Shown here: positions 1-9,564 of the stretch, one piece after another | How the letters are laid out: the number at the start of each line of letters is the position of its first letter | Numbering within the stretch: position 1 is the stretch's first letter | From: G963677085 sp963677085 | GTDB lineage: Bacteria > Planctomycetota > Planctomycetia > Pirellulales > Thermoguttaceae | Reading direction: 5' to 3' | DNA length: 64,000 nt | NCBI GenBank assembly: GCA_963677085.2 | Contig: CAXXFH010000006.1 | Span: 930,001 to 994,000 of the forward strand | The notes under the pieces: model-generated | Databases searched by the model: none | What the model saw: only the letters and a program-made list of their open reading frames with translations | What the model was told of the DNA's origin: nothing | Translations under genes and position numbers: made by a program

Positions 1-878
1 TGATCACGAGGCTCGCTTTGCATTCGCGGCCAATCGATCTCGATTTCGGCGGTGTCCATGTGTGCGAACAAGAGTCTAGATTGAAGCCCCCAGACCACGA
101 GGCGTTCCTTGTCCGACGTTTTATCAATGCAATGATCAAGGGTTTGAAACAAACGATCATAGGCCTGCGGATGTGTTCCATTCTGTGACGGTCCAAAATA
201 CACATTAAAGACTGTGAGCCACATGAGTGCCGTGGCTATACCAAGCAGACAATTTACGCGACGGGCAACTGAGACTTGAGGACACTCCAGAAGCCATGCA
301 GCAGCGAAACGATCTGCATCATTTTCCTGTTGTATGGATATGTCCCCTTCGCACGCAGTATGGTCCAGGCAAAGATGCCCAATCTCGTGCAGTATAATAA
401 ACGAGCACGCCACCCAGAAAAGCCCTTTTCCGATCGTCTTCTGGGAATTGTTTAGGCTTGGCAAAACACTTGTGGGAAATTCCATTTCTACGTCAGACGT
501 ATTCTTTTCCAGGCCCATCTTAGTCGCCCACTGCTGCAAATCCATATTAACCGCCCATGTTAGTATTTGGTCGGCAGGAGCGAAGAGTTTTATCCGTTCG
601 TGTTCTGCCATTTCGCGATATCCTGGTGTACCCATGGCCGAAAGGACAATTGCTGTGGTATAGGCGTGTCCCTTCAAACGATACAAGGCTTTTGTCCCCA
701 CTGTAATCGTTTTTTGAATAGGATCTGCTTTGAAGACAATAGACTCAGATTCAGTCTCCAGTCGAAATGTGGGATGTAGGCTATCAAGTAACTTGCGCAA
801 CTCTTCCCTTCTCCCTGGCGCCATGCACTCCAGAAGATTGACGAACGGTTTACTGTCGATTTCACTAGCGGAATTCAT
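1..878 (-). CDS. Lit / peptidase U49-like zinc metalloprotease (3' end cut by window edge)
   Basis: Reading the minus strand from an ATG at 878 gives about 292 codons open to the window edge. A zinc-protease motif HEIGH lies near residues 164-168, followed about 14 residues later by ENDADRFAAAWLL, the third-ligand region. This spacing and the acidic-A-D-FA pattern resemble the Lit (phage exclusion, peptidase U49) family better than ImmA/IrrE, whose motif is similar. E. coli Lit cleaves elongation factor Tu after phage infection; whether this protein does so is unknown. The only usable in-frame start is ATG 878, because a stop lies about 75 bases upstream in frame. Two tiny ORFs precede it at 893-1021. 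The C-terminus lies beyond base 1, so completeness cannot be judged. Confidence 0.72.
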   Translation of the reverse strand, partial: MNSASEIDSKPFVNLLECMAPGRREELRKLLDSLHPTFRLETESESIVFKADPIQKTITVGTKALYRLKGHAYTTAIVLSAMGTPGYREMAEHERIKLFAPADQILTWAVNMDLQQWATKMGLEKNTSDVEMEFPTSVLPSLNNSQKTIGKGLFWVACSFIILHEIGHLCLDHTACEGDISIQQENDADRFAAAWLLECPQVSVARRVNCLLGIATALMWLTVFNVYFGPSQNGTHPQAYDRLFQTLDHCIDKTSDKERLVVWGLQSRLLFAHMDTAEIEIDWPRMQSEPRD

Positions 879-892
879 TTGTCCTGGTCTTC

Positions 893-985
893 TTAGATTG
901 CTGCGTAGGATAGCTTTTTGCGTTTCTTCGTTATCTCCCGGTACGCCTCACATTTTTTGCAGCGCCGATAATTCCTAATGTCCAT
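893..985 (-). CDS. tiny ORF upstream of the Lit-like gene (30 aa, CxxC)
   Basis: A 30-residue ORF starts at ATG 985 and stops 14 bases before the Lit-like start. It is strongly basic and has a Cys-Lys-Lys-Cys pair near its start, reminiscent of half a zinc ribbon. An in-frame stop immediately upstream rules out a longer protein. It starts 3 bases after the stop of a 10-codon ORF that has a strong Shine-Dalgarno sequence, so it could be translated by coupling. No family is recognised and it may be non-coding. Confidence 0.33.
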   Translation of the reverse strand: MDIRNYRRCKKCEAYREITKKRKKLSYAAI

Positions 986-988
986 GCC

Positions 989-1021
989 TTACGTGTACGT
1001 CTGTGGGTTAACACTTTGCAT
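989..1021 (-). CDS. possible leader peptide (10 aa) with strong ribosome binding site
   Basis: ATG 1021 follows GGGGAGGA with 2-3 spacer bases and encodes MQSVNPQTYT before a TAA stop. The next ORF begins three bases later. The good ribosome site on such a short frame suggests a leader or coupling peptide for the Lit-like gene downstream. The sequence alone cannot show expression. Confidence 0.28.
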   Translation of the reverse strand: MQSVNPQTYT

Positions 1022-1083
1022 TATTCCTCCCCACCGACAGCACACGTTTTCAAATCGGCGTATGCGGATAGTTGAAAGGCTGG

Positions 1084-1117
1084 AAAAAACGCATTCATGG
1101 CCGCTGAAGCGGCCATG
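1084..1117 (-). terminator. rho-independent terminator after the beta-propeller gene
   Basis: On the minus strand a perfect hairpin with 10-bp arms (CATGGCCGCT / AGCGGCCATG, loop of 2) is followed within five bases by six T. It sits about 30 bases after the stop of the beta-propeller gene at 1149, and upstream of the tiny ORFs that precede the Lit-like gene, so the two transcripts are probably separate. Confidence 0.75.
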
Positions 1118-1148
1118 CCTCGGAATTTCCTTACTCCTATCTCCCAAC

Positions 1149-2717
1149 TCAATCCCCCACCGCATAGAGATGCCGTCGCGTGGCGACAAACAGCGTGCCG
1201 TTGGCGGCCGTGGGGGTGCAGGAGATGGCATCTCGCAGGCGGATGCGGTTGAGGACCTTCAGCTCTCGCCCGGCGGCCAGGACCCAGAGGGTTTGGCGTT
1301 GCGTGCCGAGATAGATTTTGCCGTCGGCCAGCAGTGGCGAAGCGGAGATCCTTCCCTCGGCGTCGTGGATCCAAACGATCCGGCCCGTGTCGGCCTCAAG
1401 GCAATGAAGCCGGCCGTCGAACCCGGCGGCGTACACCAGGCCGTCGGCGACAGCTACCGTCGACACGCTGCAACCGATGTCGGCATACGACCAGACGAGA
1501 TTCCGCCGAGTGACGTCGCCGTTGAATCGCCCGTCGGCCGGGCCGTCGCCCTTGAGGCACACCAGCCAGCCGTGCTTCATCCCGTGAAACGGCTCCTGGG
1601 TGAAAGTGGCGTAAAGGTGGCCGTTGTCGAACACCGGATTGGCGGTTACTTCGTACGACGTGCTGTCGTGCTGGTGGTCGGGCGGCACGTGGGCTTGGGT
1701 TTGGGCCAACGGATGGCCGTTGAACCACCACACCGGTTTGAGTTTCAGCGGCTCACCGTCGGCGGCCTGTTTCGCTGCCGCTTGCTCGGTCACCGGTTCA
1801 AACGCATACATAATACCGTTGCCCGCGCCGAAGTAGATCAACGCGCGTCCGTCGACTTCACCCAGCACGGGCGAACTCCACTGCCCATGGGTGACATCGG
1901 CGCCGATGCCGAAATCGTCACGAGCCACCAGCTTGCCGGTGCGTTTGTCGACCACGATCAACGACGGCGCCTTCGGGTTGGTCACGTAAGTGTGCGTCCA
2001 GTCGACGCCGTTGGAGGTGCAGATGTAGAGCAGATTGCCATGCACGAGGATCGAGCAGTTCGAGGCATTGTGTGGCTCGACACCCAGTTGGCCGACCATA
2101 TCGTAGAGCCAGACGATGTCGGCGTGGCGGTCGGTGGGCACCAGGGGCGTTTCTCCCTGGGCGACCATGTGGTGGCCTTCGTCGGTGAACGGGCCTTGGT
2201 TGCCGTCGGCCAAGCCGTTGACATCCAAACACATCACCTCGCAACGGTTGGTGACCAGGTAAGCACGATCTCCCTCGACAACCGGTGGCGAGCAGATGCC
2301 CACGTAATGCCAGTCGCCGTACTTCACTTCGACGAGTTTCGGCACATTAAGCTGCCAAAGAAAGTCGCCCGACTTTTCGTCGAAGCACATCAGCACACCG
2401 CGATCGCCTTCGATGCGCTGGTCGCGGGGATTACCGTTGTTGGTGCCCACGAACACCCGACCGCCGGCGACAATCGGCGTGCCATAGGCTTGGTTGCCCA
2501 GCGCGACCACCCAGCGAACGCCGCTTTGCGGCGCGAGTTCGATTTGGCCGGTTTGATTGTCGCGCCGGCCGGGGTCGAACGTCTCGGGCAGCCCTTTTTC
2601 GTCGGAGACCAAGTTGCGCGTGTAGCGTTGTCCCCACTGCGGCTGATCGGCGGCCGACAGTTGACTGGTAGATACACACAGGCAGGCAACCAACGGCACC
2701 ACGAAAAAAGGTTTCAT
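1149..2717 (-). CDS. exported PQQ-repeat beta-propeller protein
   Basis: This 522-residue protein begins with a signal peptide (MKPFFVVPLVACLCV... cut near ...LSAADQ) and then carries repeated beta-propeller blades of the PQQ/BamB type, with motifs such as GKIYLGTQ, YAAGFDGRLHCLEADTG and LYAVGD near the C-terminus. Planctomycetes encode many such PQQ-binding-like proteins of unknown ligand. They are predicted to be exported, and enzymatic activity is not implied. The start at 2717 is preferred over the longer frame (2741) because GGGAG lies six bases before it and the signal peptide begins there. It is transcribed divergently from hypF and ends in a clear terminator. Confidence 0.85.
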   Translation of the reverse strand: MKPFFVVPLVACLCVSTSQLSAADQPQWGQRYTRNLVSDEKGLPETFDPGRRDNQTGQIELAPQSGVRWVVALGNQAYGTPIVAGGRVFVGTNNGNPRDQRIEGDRGVLMCFDEKSGDFLWQLNVPKLVEVKYGDWHYVGICSPPVVEGDRAYLVTNRCEVMCLDVNGLADGNQGPFTDEGHHMVAQGETPLVPTDRHADIVWLYDMVGQLGVEPHNASNCSILVHGNLLYICTSNGVDWTHTYVTNPKAPSLIVVDKRTGKLVARDDFGIGADVTHGQWSSPVLGEVDGRALIYFGAGNGIMYAFEPVTEQAAAKQAADGEPLKLKPVWWFNGHPLAQTQAHVPPDHQHDSTSYEVTANPVFDNGHLYATFTQEPFHGMKHGWLVCLKGDGPADGRFNGDVTRRNLVWSYADIGCSVSTVAVADGLVYAAGFDGRLHCLEADTGRIVWIHDAEGRISASPLLADGKIYLGTQRQTLWVLAAGRELKVLNRIRLRDAISCTPTAANGTLFVATRRHLYAVGD

Positions 2718-2918
2718 GACAGACTCCCAAGATCCTTCCAAGTCGGGAAGCGGTAGGAGCGGGGCAACGGCTTTAGTTGAGTCCCGACACCCATCCCAAT
2801 ATACGGGGGTTACCGGCCGGTAGCAATGTTTCTGACAATTGCCGAACGGCTCTTACCGCAGGGCTTCTCGTCGCCTACACTTAATAGATTGTTGCTTCCC
2901 AGCCACGCTTCCGTTGCC

Positions 2919-5300
2919 ATGTCTAGACCCACGCCTTCACAACTCGATGTCCGTCGCTTGGCCCTTGCCGTGCGCGGTGTGGTGCAGGGGGTGGGGTTCC
3001 GGCCGTTTGTGTACAACACGGCTCGCTCCGAGGGTCTTGCCGGTTGGGTTCGCAACGAAGCCGACGTCGTGCGGATCGAGGTCCAAGGGCCGTCTGCCCA
3101 GTTGGAGGCGTTTGTCGACGCCCTGCGGCATCGCCATCCGCCACAGGCAAGTATCGAACGGCTGGACATTGAGCCGGTTGCGTGTGTCGACGATCCGCCG
3201 GGCGTGTTCGAGATCGTCCAGAGCTTGGGCACGGCCGCGCCGCGACCCACGATTCCCGCCGACTTGGCCACCTGTGCCGAATGCTTGGCCGAAATACGCA
3301 ACCCGGCCGAGCGACGCTACGGCTACCCGTTCACCAACTGCACGGCCTGCGGCCCGCGATGGTCGATCATCGAGCAATTGCCCTACGACCGGCCTCGCAC
3401 CTCGATGCGGCAGTTTACGATGTGCGACGATTGCCGGCGCGAGTACGAAGACCCAACCGACCGCCGTTTCCACGCCCAACCGATCGCCTGCCCCCGCTGC
3501 GGCCCGAAGCTTTCGCTGCTTCGGCGCGACGGGAGTACGCGCGCTACGGAAGGCGACGCCCTGGCCGCCACGGCCGAGGCCCTGCTTGCCGGGCAGATCG
3601 TGGCGCTAAAAGGCTTGGGAGGATTCCAGCTATTGGTCGACGCGACGAATGCCCGGGCAGTGGCCGAATTGCGGCAGCGCAAGCAGCGGCCCGACAGACC
3701 GTTTGCGTTGATGATGAACTCGCTGGAAGAGGTTCGTCGGCATTGTTGCGTTTCCGAAGAAGAATCGCAACTAATGACATCACCCCAGTCACCCATCGTG
3801 CTCGTGCAGTGGCGGCGCGACGGGCTGCGCGACAGCGCCGTTCGCCCGATTGTCGATGCCGTTGCGCCGGGCAATCCGTACTTGGGCGTGATGCTGCCTT
3901 ACACGCCACTGCACTATTTGCTGATGGATCGTGTGCAACGTCCCATCGTCTGCACCAGCGGCAATTTGTCGGAAGAGCCGATGGTGGTGACAACCGAAGA
4001 GGCCTTGAAGCGACTCGGCCCAATCGCCGACGTGATTTTGACGCACAATCGTCCCATTGTGCGGCCGGTCGATGACTCAATTGCACGGGTTGGCCCCAGT
4101 AGCGTGCAAGTTTTGCGACGTGCCCGAGGGTATGCTCCCTCGCCCATTGCGTTGCCAATCGTATCGCCCACTGTGGTGGCCGTCGGGGGACATCTGAAGA
4201 ACACGGTGGCCCTGGCCCTCGGCAACAAAGCAACCGACGAGACCCCGGACTCGCCAACGCCCGTGGTCGTGAGCCAACACCTGGGCAATTTGGAGAGCGT
4301 GTTGAGTCTTGAAGTGCATCGTCGGGCGATCGACGATTTGGTCGGGTTCTTCGAGGCCGCGCCCGAGCGGGTAGCCTGCGATCTGCATCCCGACCATGCT
4401 TCCACGCAGCATGCCGAAGGGTTGGCCGCGCGGTGGGGCGTGCCCTTGGTCCGTGTACAACACCACCACGCCCACGTGGCCGCGTTGATGGCCGAACACG
4501 GAGTGGTCGGCCCACTGCTGGGGTTTTCCTGGGATGGCACCGGCTATGGGCTCGACGGCACGGTTTGGGGTGGCGAGTGCCTGCTGTGCGAGGGCGGTAG
4601 CTTTCGGCGCGTTGCCCATCTGCGGACATTCCCCTTGCCGGGCGGCGATCGGGCGGTGCGCGAGCCGCGGCGCTCGGCCCTCGGACTGTTATTCGAACTG
4701 CTGGGCAAGGAGGCCGTCGGCCAGGTGTTCGCTCAAGCTAATTCGCCCGTGCGGGGGTTGGGCGACTGGTTTCGTCCAGCGGAACTAAAGACCTTGCTGG
4801 CCGTGTTGTCGCAAGGGCGACACGCCCCACGGACCAGCAGCGTGGGCCGGCTGTTCGACGCGGTAGCCGTCTTGTGTGGGCTGCCGGCGACGATCAGTTT
4901 CGAAGGTCAAGCTGCCATGGCCCTGGAGTTTCTGGCCGACGAGGACGAAAACGAAGCCTATCCGTTGCCCTTGGCCGACGCAGTTCCGTCGACGATCGAC
5001 TGGGGACCGATGATTCGCGGTTTACTTGAAGATCTCGTAGCGGGTGTGCCACCCCAGTGTGTCGCGGCCAGAATGCACAACGCCCTGGCCGAAGCGGCGG
5101 TGGCTGTCGCTCGGGCGGTTGGCTGCCCCCAGGTGGGCCTGACCGGCGGGTGTTTTCAGAACGCCCTGTTGGGACGCCGGGTTCACGCCCGGCTGTCGCA
5201 GGCCGGCTTCAGCGTGTACACTCACAGTAAGGTCCCCCCCAACGATGGCGGCATTGCGCTGGGGCAGGTTTTTGTGGCTGCCATGCAGAACAAAGGATAA
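2919..5300 (+). CDS. hypF: carbamoyltransferase HypF
   Basis: HypF makes the thiocarbamate from carbamoyl phosphate that becomes the cyanide ligands of [NiFe]-hydrogenase. The 793-residue protein shows the full family order: an acylphosphatase domain (VVQGVGFRPFVYNTA, about residues 20-90), two zinc-finger-like segments with paired CxxC (about 119-195), a YrdC/Sua5-type domain (about 205-390), and a C-terminal Kae1-like domain with HHHAH near residue 514 and GGCFQN close to the end. The start at 2919 fits the family better than the in-frame start at 2826, which adds a non-conserved tail. hypC follows 5 bases after the stop. Confidence 0.95.
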   Translation: MSRPTPSQLDVRRLALAVRGVVQGVGFRPFVYNTARSEGLAGWVRNEADVVRIEVQGPSAQLEAFVDALRHRHPPQASIERLDIEPVACVDDPPGVFEIVQSLGTAAPRPTIPADLATCAECLAEIRNPAERRYGYPFTNCTACGPRWSIIEQLPYDRPRTSMRQFTMCDDCRREYEDPTDRRFHAQPIACPRCGPKLSLLRRDGSTRATEGDALAATAEALLAGQIVALKGLGGFQLLVDATNARAVAELRQRKQRPDRPFALMMNSLEEVRRHCCVSEEESQLMTSPQSPIVLVQWRRDGLRDSAVRPIVDAVAPGNPYLGVMLPYTPLHYLLMDRVQRPIVCTSGNLSEEPMVVTTEEALKRLGPIADVILTHNRPIVRPVDDSIARVGPSSVQVLRRARGYAPSPIALPIVSPTVVAVGGHLKNTVALALGNKATDETPDSPTPVVVSQHLGNLESVLSLEVHRRAIDDLVGFFEAAPERVACDLHPDHASTQHAEGLAARWGVPLVRVQHHHAHVAALMAEHGVVGPLLGFSWDGTGYGLDGTVWGGECLLCEGGSFRRVAHLRTFPLPGGDRAVREPRRSALGLLFELLGKEAVGQVFAQANSPVRGLGDWFRPAELKTLLAVLSQGRHAPRTSSVGRLFDAVAVLCGLPATISFEGQAAMALEFLADEDENEAYPLPLADAVPSTIDWGPMIRGLLEDLVAGVPPQCVAARMHNALAEAAVAVARAVGCPQVGLTGGCFQNALLGRRVHARLSQAGFSVYTHSKVPPNDGGIALGQVFVAAMQNKG

Positions 5301-5305
5301 CCGCT

Positions 5306-5578
5306 ATGTGTCTTGGCATACCCGGCAAGCTGACCGAAGTCTATCAGAAAGACGATCTGCCGATGGGCAAGATCGACTTCGGCGGCATCGTCAAGGAAAC
5401 CTGTCTGGCGTACACGCCCGAGGCCCAAGTAGGCGACTATGTGTTGGTTCACGTGGGTTTCGCCATCAGTGTGATCGACGAGACGGAGGCCCAGGAGATT
5501 TTTTCCTTTCTGGATGAGATCGGCGAAGCCGCGGCCGCCGAGGGAGACTCGGCTGGCGATGATTCCGAGGGAGGGTAA
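5306..5578 (+). CDS. hypC: hydrogenase maturation chaperone HypC
   Basis: HypC is the small scaffold that, with HypD, carries iron and its CN/CO ligands to the hydrogenase large subunit. The 90-residue protein starts MCLGIPGKL, including the essential Cys2 exposed after methionine removal, and keeps the beta-barrel core (GDYVLVHVGFAIS). AAAGGA precedes the ATG. Five bases separate it from hypF and five from hypD, so the genes form one transcript. The acidic Gly/Glu-rich tail is not conserved. Confidence 0.95.
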   Translation: MCLGIPGKLTEVYQKDDLPMGKIDFGGIVKETCLAYTPEAQVGDYVLVHVGFAISVIDETEAQEIFSFLDEIGEAAAAEGDSAGDDSEGG

Positions 5579-5583
5579 CTCGG

Positions 5584-6672
<1,089 letters not shown>

Positions 6673-6675
6673 GGG

Positions 6676-6736
6676 CTAGGTGCTAGGTGTGAGGGGTGAG
6701 GGGTGAGGGGTGAGGGGTGAGGGGTGAGGGGTGAGG
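6676..6736. repeat. 7-bp tandem repeat (TGAGGGG) after hypD
   Basis: Right after the hypD stop, CTAGG words give way to about six copies of TGAGGGG between roughly 6688 and 6729. A degenerate copy of the same kind of sequence follows the hypE stop at 8001-8037. It looks like a slippage-prone minisatellite without coding capacity. Confidence 0.8.
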
Positions 6737-6776
6737 GACGAGAGGCGAGAGACGGGGGGCGGGAGACGAGGGATTG

Positions 6777-6868
6777 GGTGCCACTGGCTGCTTGTCAGCC
6801 AGTGCCGAACGCGGGCATGCGAGAACCGCAAATCCGCAGCTTCCCCACGCAAGCGTGGGCATGGCACC
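6777..6868. repeat. palindromic intergenic element between hypD and hypE
   Basis: An outer pair GGGTGCC / GGCACCC encloses two perfect hairpins: CACTGGCTG with its complement (6782-6804) and CCCACG-CAAG-CGTGGG (6844-6859). The outer words and the CACGCAAGCGTGG core recur in the palindrome at 10385-10420, so these are members of one dispersed family. It interrupts the hyp operon but need not stop transcription. Confidence 0.7.
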
Positions 6869-6918
6869 CGGGGAGCCAAAGTGGTCAAACGACGAGTCAT
6901 CAACGGAAACAAACAACG

Positions 6919-8001
6919 ATGCCCGACAAGATAGAACTTCAGTGTCCCGTGCCGCTTTCGCAACACGAGACCGTGCAGCTCGCCCATGGCGGCGGGGGGC
7001 GTCAGATGCGCGGCCTGATCGAAGGGTTGTTTCGCCCGGCGTTTGCTAAGCACGCCTTGCCGGGTGAAACCACGGGCGCTGCGGCGAACGCCGAACCAGC
7101 GCACGATAGCGCGGTGATTGAACTCAACGGCCTGCGCGTGGCGATGACCACCGACACGTTTGTCGTCAGTCCGTTGTTTTTTCCCGGCGGCGACATCGGC
7201 AAGCTGGCCGTCTACGGCACGGTGAACGATCTGGCCATGGCCGGCGCCCGACCGCAATTCCTCAGCACGGGTTTCGTGCTCGAAGAGGGTTTTCCGTTGG
7301 ACGAGTTGCAGCGTATCGTCGAGTCGATGGCTGCCGCAGCGGCCGAAGTGGGCGTACAGATCGTTACCGGCGATACCAAGGTGGTCGACCGCGGCAAAGG
7401 CGACGGGGTGTTCATCAACACGGCCGGCGTGGGCGTGGTGCCAGAGGGAATCGACGTTTCGCCGCGTCGTGTTGCGCCGGGCGATGCCGTATTGGTCAGC
7501 GGCGACCTCGGACGCCACGGCATGGCCATCATGTCGGTGCGCGAGGGCTTGGAATTCGAAACGGCACTGGAAAGCGACTGCGCCTCGCTGGCCGGATTGG
7601 TGGAAACGCTGCTCGAGGCCGGCGGCGACATCCATTGCCTTCGCGACCTGACGCGTGGCGGTCTGGCGGCCGCGCTGAACGAAATCGCGATGGACGCAAG
7701 CGTGGGTGTCGAGCTCGACGAGGCGGCGATTCCCGTCAGCGTGCCGGTGGCCAGCGCCTGCGAACTGTTGGGTCTCGATCCGCTCTATGTGGCCAACGAA
7801 GGACGATTGGTCGCCTTCGTGCCCGCCGAAGCGGCCGAAGAAGTGTTAACCCGAATGCGAACCCATCCAGCGGCATCCCAAGCAGCGATCATCGGAACGG
7901 TTACCGAAGAGCACCCTGGTACGGTGGAACTTCGTGGCATGCTGGGTGCCGGACGCATCGTGGATTTGCTGTCGGGCGAACAGATGCCGAGGATTTGCTA
8001 G
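6919..8001 (+). CDS. hypE: hydrogenase maturation protein HypE (cyanide-forming dehydratase)
   Basis: HypE dehydrates its own thiocarboxamidated C-terminal cysteine to thiocyanate, the source of the hydrogenase CN ligands. The 360-residue protein ends in PRIC, the required terminal cysteine. It has the PurM/AIR-synthase fold marks GGGGRQM, TTDTFVVSPLFFPGGDIG and GDTKVV. The start at 6919 is chosen because longer frames would translate the repeat region between hypD and hypE. It is the last hyp gene here; hypA and hypB are absent from the window. Confidence 0.95.
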   Translation: MPDKIELQCPVPLSQHETVQLAHGGGGRQMRGLIEGLFRPAFAKHALPGETTGAAANAEPAHDSAVIELNGLRVAMTTDTFVVSPLFFPGGDIGKLAVYGTVNDLAMAGARPQFLSTGFVLEEGFPLDELQRIVESMAAAAAEVGVQIVTGDTKVVDRGKGDGVFINTAGVGVVPEGIDVSPRRVAPGDAVLVSGDLGRHGMAIMSVREGLEFETALESDCASLAGLVETLLEAGGDIHCLRDLTRGGLAAALNEIAMDASVGVELDEAAIPVSVPVASACELLGLDPLYVANEGRLVAFVPAEAAEEVLTRMRTHPAASQAAIIGTVTEEHPGTVELRGMLGAGRIVDLLSGEQMPRIC

Positions 8002-8040
8002 GGGCGAGGGGCTAGGGACGAGAGACGAGGGGTAAGGCTT

Positions 8041-8090
8041 GGTTCCCAAGCTCCGGCTTGGGAACCCATCGCCGCGAAGCTCCGCTTCGC
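8041..8090. repeat. paired palindromes upstream of the SDR gene
   Basis: GGTTCCCAAGC-TCCG-GCTTGGGAACC is a perfect 11-bp hairpin (8041-8066), followed by GCGAAGC-TCC-GCTTCGC (8074-8090). This is a REP-like arrangement. It lies within the longer reading frame of the SDR, which is one reason to reject that longer start. Confidence 0.75.
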
Positions 8091-8119
8091 TGAAGCTCAA
8101 TCGACAAAGGAATACCTTC

Positions 8120-8914
8120 ATGGCGGACGAGCTTTTCTCGGTAAAGGATCAGGTGGTGCTGGTGTCGGGTGGGAGTCGCGGTATCGGCCGCGCGATCGCC
8201 GAAGGGTTCGCCGAACGCGGGGCCACGGTGGTAATCACCGGCCGTAAACTCGATACGATCCGGCAAACCGCCGAAGAAATCCGTGGCGACGACCGACGCA
8301 TCGTTCACGGCAAGGTCTGCGATGTGGTCGATACGGCATCGGTACGCCAACTGGTCGACAGCGTGGCCACCGAGTTCGGACGCATCGACACGTTGATCAA
8401 CTGCGCCGGGGTCAACAACCGTAAGAAAGTCGAGGACTACACGGAAGACGACTACGACTTCATCACGAACATCAACATTCGCGGGGCATTTTTCATGGCC
8501 CAGGCAGTTGGCCGAAAGATGATCGCCGCCGAGCAAGGTAGCATCGTCAATGTCGACTCGCTGAACACCCATCGTCCGCTGAACCGCGTATCGGTCTACG
8601 CCATGAGCAAAGGGGCCATGAGCCAGATGACGCGAAGCATGGCCATGGAGTGGGGGCCACTGGGGGTGCGCGTCAACGCGGTTGCGCCCGGCTTCACGCT
8701 CACCGACATCTCGCGGACGCTCTGGCGGCAATATCCCGAGATGGACGCATGGCGCGAACAAAACACGCCGCTACGACGCATTGGCCAGCCGGAGGATATG
8801 CTCGGTACGTGCCTGTTTCTGGCCACGAAGGCGTCGTCGTTCATGACAGGCCAAGTGTTGTATGTCGACGGCGGCACCTCGTGTGGCCTCTTTTGGCCGA
8901 TTCCCATCGACTAG
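8120..8914 (+). CDS. short-chain dehydrogenase/reductase
   Basis: A 264-residue NAD(P)-dependent SDR of the classical type. The nucleotide-binding glycine motif SGGSRGIGRA is near residue 15, the structural NCAG motif follows, and the catalytic YAMSK sits near residue 160. The C-terminal substrate lid ends in GQVLYVDGG, typical for sugar-alcohol or gluconate-type dehydrogenases; the substrate cannot be read from the sequence. AAAGGA precedes the ATG at 8120. It may be cotranscribed with hypE or have its own transcript after the palindromes. Confidence 0.88.
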   Translation: MADELFSVKDQVVLVSGGSRGIGRAIAEGFAERGATVVITGRKLDTIRQTAEEIRGDDRRIVHGKVCDVVDTASVRQLVDSVATEFGRIDTLINCAGVNNRKKVEDYTEDDYDFITNINIRGAFFMAQAVGRKMIAAEQGSIVNVDSLNTHRPLNRVSVYAMSKGAMSQMTRSMAMEWGPLGVRVNAVAPGFTLTDISRTLWRQYPEMDAWREQNTPLRRIGQPEDMLGTCLFLATKASSFMTGQVLYVDGGTSCGLFWPIPID

Positions 8915-8935
8915 GCTGAGTCGATCGGCTTTTTT
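8913..8935 (+). terminator. weak rho-independent terminator after the SDR
   Basis: GCTGA / TCGGC (one G-T pair) form a short stem with a 5-base loop, immediately followed by six T. It lies directly after the SDR stop codon and before the next small gene. Confidence 0.4.
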
Positions 8936-8952
8936 ACACGGGCAGGATTCCG

Positions 8953-9369
8953 ATGTGCCAGTCCGAGAATGACGACCGCCGCCCGGACGACGACGATTTC
9001 AAGATGATTCCGCCAGACTTGGGCTTGACCGACTACGAGCCGGAGATTTTTCCGCAGTATGCCCGGCAATGCGGGGAATCGCTCAACGAGACATCGCAGC
9101 CCGACGACACCTCGGTTCGGCAGTTTTCGCTTGCCGAAATGTTGTTGCTGGTAACCTCGGCTTCCGTGTTTTTCAGTATTTCGGCCATGTTGCCGGGCGA
9201 GAATCGCTGGGAGATACTGGCCGGCACGCTGAGCATGGGCTCGCTCGCCTACACGATGGTATTTGTCTTGGTGGAACCCTCGCACCGCTTCTTCCGGCTC
9301 CTGTTGAGCATGCTCCTGGTGCTCTCTTTGGTAGCGTGTGTCGTGGCCGTGGTGACGGGGCTTGTGTGA
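8953..9369 (+). CDS. small membrane protein of unknown function
   Basis: A 138-residue protein not recognised as any family. The first half is hydrophilic and acidic (a run of Asp near residues 9-15). The second half has three hydrophobic segments at about 60-78, 88-102 and 110-135, so it is probably an inner-membrane protein with a cytoplasmic N-terminus. AGGA lies shortly before the ATG. It stands between the SDR and the GntR regulator in the same orientation. Confidence 0.65.
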   Translation: MCQSENDDRRPDDDDFKMIPPDLGLTDYEPEIFPQYARQCGESLNETSQPDDTSVRQFSLAEMLLLVTSASVFFSISAMLPGENRWEILAGTLSMGSLAYTMVFVLVEPSHRFFRLLLSMLLVLSLVACVVAVVTGLV

Positions 9370-9444
9370 GCTGGTTGCCACGGTCGGCGCGTGTACACAA
9401 GGTGTGTGAAGCGGTTAGCTCGTTGTCTGCCTGTATCCAGGTAC

Positions 9445-9473
9445 TTGATTAACCGACCGAATCGGTTGATAAT
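9445..9473 (+). promoter_or_regulatory. sigma70-type promoter with operator palindrome filling the spacer (GntR gene)
   Basis: TTGATT (9445-9450) and GATAAT (9468-9473) are separated by exactly 17 bases. Those 17 bases form an inverted repeat, AACCGA-N5-TCGGTT. It is upstream of a FadR-type GntR regulator, and GntR dimers bind such inverted repeats, so repression of its own gene is likely. The transcript would have a leader of about 85 bases. Confidence 0.55.
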
Positions 9474-9564
9474 AAGTGTAATATCTTGAATACATGAGGT
9501 CCGCTGGTCGACCGGAGGGCTGTGCCCGGGGCCGTATGTTTCTGTCAGGAGAGAAAAAACCTCG

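Noticed and set aside
978..2756. 592-residue open frame on the plus strand
   Set aside because: It is antisense to the beta-propeller gene, which has a signal peptide, ribosome site and blade motifs; the antisense frame is low in sense and reflects high G+C codon bias.
6676..6736. CRISPR array
   Set aside because: The repeat unit is 7 bases without spacers; no cas genes are present.
6676..7635. 319-residue minus-strand frame over hypE
   Set aside because: Antisense of hypE; its C-terminus is a translation of the 7-bp repeat.
8039..8120. Upstream extension of the SDR to 8039
   Set aside because: The extension translates the palindromic repeats; AAAGGA precedes the inner ATG at 8120.
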